DNA of 21,649 nt from DASWIP01 sp036397635 (GTDB taxonomy: Bacteria; Actinomycetota; AC-67). This document shows, one piece after another, positions 20,129-21,649 of this stretch. The stretch lies in NCBI GenBank assembly GCA_036397635.1, contig DASWIP010000086.1, positions 1-21,649 of the forward strand. The letters are read 5' to 3'. The notes below the pieces were generated by a model, which worked only from the letters and a program-made list of their open reading frames with translations, was not told the DNA's origin and did no database searches. Within the stretch, counting starts at the first letter, position 1. Each line of letters begins with the position of its first letter. The position numbers and the translations under genes were made by a program.

Positions 20129-21649
20129 TTACGACTCGAGGACGATGAAGCGCGCGTCTTTGGCGCCGGATCCTTCGGCAAGCTCCTCGAGGATCTCAGG
20201 GTCGATGGCTTGGTCCACCGTGAGAGCCATCAGGGCTTCACCGCCCTTGGTCTGGCGGCCCACGCGCATGTCGGCGATGTTCACGCCGCGCCGGCCGAGG
20301 ATCGTGCCGATGGCACCGATCACTCCGGGACGGTCGTCGTAGCGCAGAAACACCATGTTCTCTCCCGGCGGCATCTCGACCTCGAAGTCGTAGACGCCGG
20401 TGATGCGCTGCTCGTGGTTCACCCCGACGACCGTGCCCGAAACCGCAACACCGGTGTCGGAGGCCAGTTCGAGCTCGTTCACGTACGAGCGGCCGGTCGG
20501 GTACCGCTCCTCGGAGTATTCGATCCCGCGGTCGGTCGCGATCAGCGGCGCGTTGACGAACGTGACCGGCTCGCTGGAAACCGCGGCGAGCATGCCCTTC
20601 AACGCCGCGAGCGTCGTTACGCGCGTGTCCTGGTCCGCGATCTGGCCGTGGTACGAGACGCGCACGCTGTGCAGGCCGTCGCCGGCGATCACGGTGAGGA
20701 TCCGGCCGAGCTTCTCGGCCAGCGGCAGGAACGGCCGCAGGACCTCGGAGATCTCGCGGCCCACATCCACGTTGACGGCGTACTGCGCGAGCTCACCGCG
20801 GAGGGCGAGGCCGACCTGCTCGGCGATAGTCTCTCCTGCCTTGTCCTGCGCCTCTTGCGTGGAGGCGCCGAGATGCGGGGTCACGACCACCTGCTCGAGC
20901 CCGAACAGGGGCGACGACGTGGTCGGCTCCTCAGCGAAGACGTCGATCGCGGCGCCGCCGAGCGTGCCCGCGGCGATCGCGTCGGCGAGCGCCTGCTCGT
21001 CGACGATCCCGCCGCGGCCGGTGTTGACCAAGCGCGCCGTTGGCTTCATCAACGCCAGCTGGGCGGCGCCGATCATCCCGACGGTCTCGGGGGTCTTGAC
21101 GACCAGCACGCACACGAAATCCGCCTGCGCGAGCGCGTCCTCGAGCGAGACAAGCTCGACCCCGATCTGGGCCGCGCGCTGCTTGGAGACGTAGGGATCG
21201 CGCGCGATGACCCGCATGCCGAACGACATCGCGCGCTGCGCGACCAGCGTCCCGACCCGGCCGAGCCCCAGGATCGCCAGGGTCTTGCCGTACAGCTCGA
21301 TCCCGGTGAACCTCGCGCGGTCCCAAGCGCCACCCTTCAGCGAGGCGTTCGCCTGTGGAATGTTCCGCGCGAGCGATAACAGCATGCCGACCGTGTGCTC
21401 GGCGTTGGACAGGATGTTCGCCTGGGGAGCATTGACGACCACGATCCCGCTTCGGGTCGCCGCATCGACGTCCACGTTGTCCACCCCGACGCCCGCGCGC
21501 CCGATCACCTTCAGGTTGACGCCGCGCTCGATCAGCTCGGCGTCGGCCTTGGTCGCCGAGCGCACGATCAACGCGTCGTAGGATCCGATCCGCTCGAGCA
21601 GCTGCTCGCGCGCCAGATCGGTCTGGACGTCCACATCGTGCCCCTCGGC
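20129..21649 (-). CDS. serA: D-3-phosphoglycerate dehydrogenase (5' end outside window)
   Basis: The first enzyme of serine synthesis, oxidising 3-phosphoglycerate with NAD. The frame is open to the window edge and reads AEGHDVDVQTDLAREQL, matching the region just after the N-terminus of long-form SerA, so roughly 15-25 residues are missing; the in-frame GTG at 21634 is internal. Catalytic residues of the family are visible: Arg in LVNTGRGGIVDEQAL, Glu in IDVFAEEP, and His in VVTPHLGAST, with the NAD-binding LAILGLGRVG. After the dehydrogenase part come the intervening (ASB) domain and a C-terminal ACT domain (IGTILGRRGVNIADMRVGRQ), as in the mycobacterial type that senses serine. Just downstream is the leuA promoter. 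Confidence 0.96.
   Translation of the reverse strand, partial: AEGHDVDVQTDLAREQLLERIGSYDALIVRSATKADAELIERGVNLKVIGRAGVGVDNVDVDAATRSGIVVVNAPQANILSNAEHTVGMLLSLARNIPQANASLKGGAWDRARFTGIELYGKTLAILGLGRVGTLVAQRAMSFGMRVIARDPYVSKQRAAQIGVELVSLEDALAQADFVCVLVVKTPETVGMIGAAQLALMKPTARLVNTGRGGIVDEQALADAIAAGTLGGAAIDVFAEEPTTSSPLFGLEQVVVTPHLGASTQEAQDKAGETIAEQVGLALRGELAQYAVNVDVGREISEVLRPFLPLAEKLGRILTVIAGDGLHSVRVSYHGQIADQDTRVTTLAALKGMLAAVSSEPVTFVNAPLIATDRGIEYSEERYPTGRSYVNELELASDTGVAVSGTVVGVNHEQRITGVYDFEVEMPPGENMVFLRYDDRPGVIGAIGTILGRRGVNIADMRVGRQTKGGEALMALTVDQAIDPEILEELAEGSGAKDARFIVLES

Noticed and set aside
18767..21379. Very long plus-strand open frame (870 codons) opposite leuA and serA
   Set aside because: It is an antisense shadow of two well-supported genes; its composition is Arg/Asp/Leu-rich in the way typical of antisense frames in GC-rich DNA, and it runs across the leuA promoter and attenuator.

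Overview
The window is GC-rich DNA, apparently from a member of the Actinomycetota. The evidence is the high-GC codon use, GTG starts, several genes whose -10 box sits directly in front of the start codon (leaderless type), a mycothiol-dependent isomerase family protein, and a gene neighbourhood (gltX, tRNA-Gln, tRNA-Glu, FAH-family hydrolase, leuB, leuC, leuD, serA) that resembles the leucine/serine region of mycobacteria and streptomycetes. The short (about 510 aa) LeuA and the presence of CimA hint at a deep-branching actinobacterial lineage, but the lineage cannot be fixed from the sequence alone.

Layout. Bases 1-2300 are an accessory stretch of small secreted or membrane proteins: the 3' end of an unknown gene, two small membrane-anchored proteins on the plus strand, and a coupled pair (small membrane protein and lipoprotein) on the minus strand. 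The lipoprotein reading frame is broken by an apparent one-base shift. Bases 2414-4645 (minus) hold gltX, tRNA-Gln(CTG), a PLDc_N-type membrane protein and tRNA-Glu(CTC). gltX is fed by a promoter box duplicated in a 36-bp tandem repeat.

Bases 4893-10044 (minus) are a tight five-gene operon: MDMPI-family protein, leuB, ilvE, cimA and an FAH-family hydrolase. Divergent from it (10302-13529, plus) is a second operon: XRE-cupin regulator, leuC, nitroreductase-family protein, leuD. The intergenic space holds a large palindrome, a candidate operator. Then come a D,D-carboxypeptidase-like protein and a D-2-hydroxyacid dehydrogenase (both minus), a long-chain acyl-CoA synthetase (plus), a lower-GC VapBC toxin-antitoxin pair (plus), leuA (minus) and serA (minus, 5' end outside the window).

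Together LeuA, LeuCD, LeuB and IlvE give a full route from 2-ketoisovalerate to leucine. CimA gives a threonine-independent entry to isoleucine that re-uses LeuCD and LeuB. The most informative regulatory signal is in front of leuA. A clear promoter is followed at once by a seven-codon leader peptide with three consecutive leucine codons (MRNLLLT), a long stem-loop starting at its stop codon, and an intrinsic terminator. This is a compact leucine attenuator. No CRISPR array, prophage, insertion sequence or biosynthetic gene cluster was seen.
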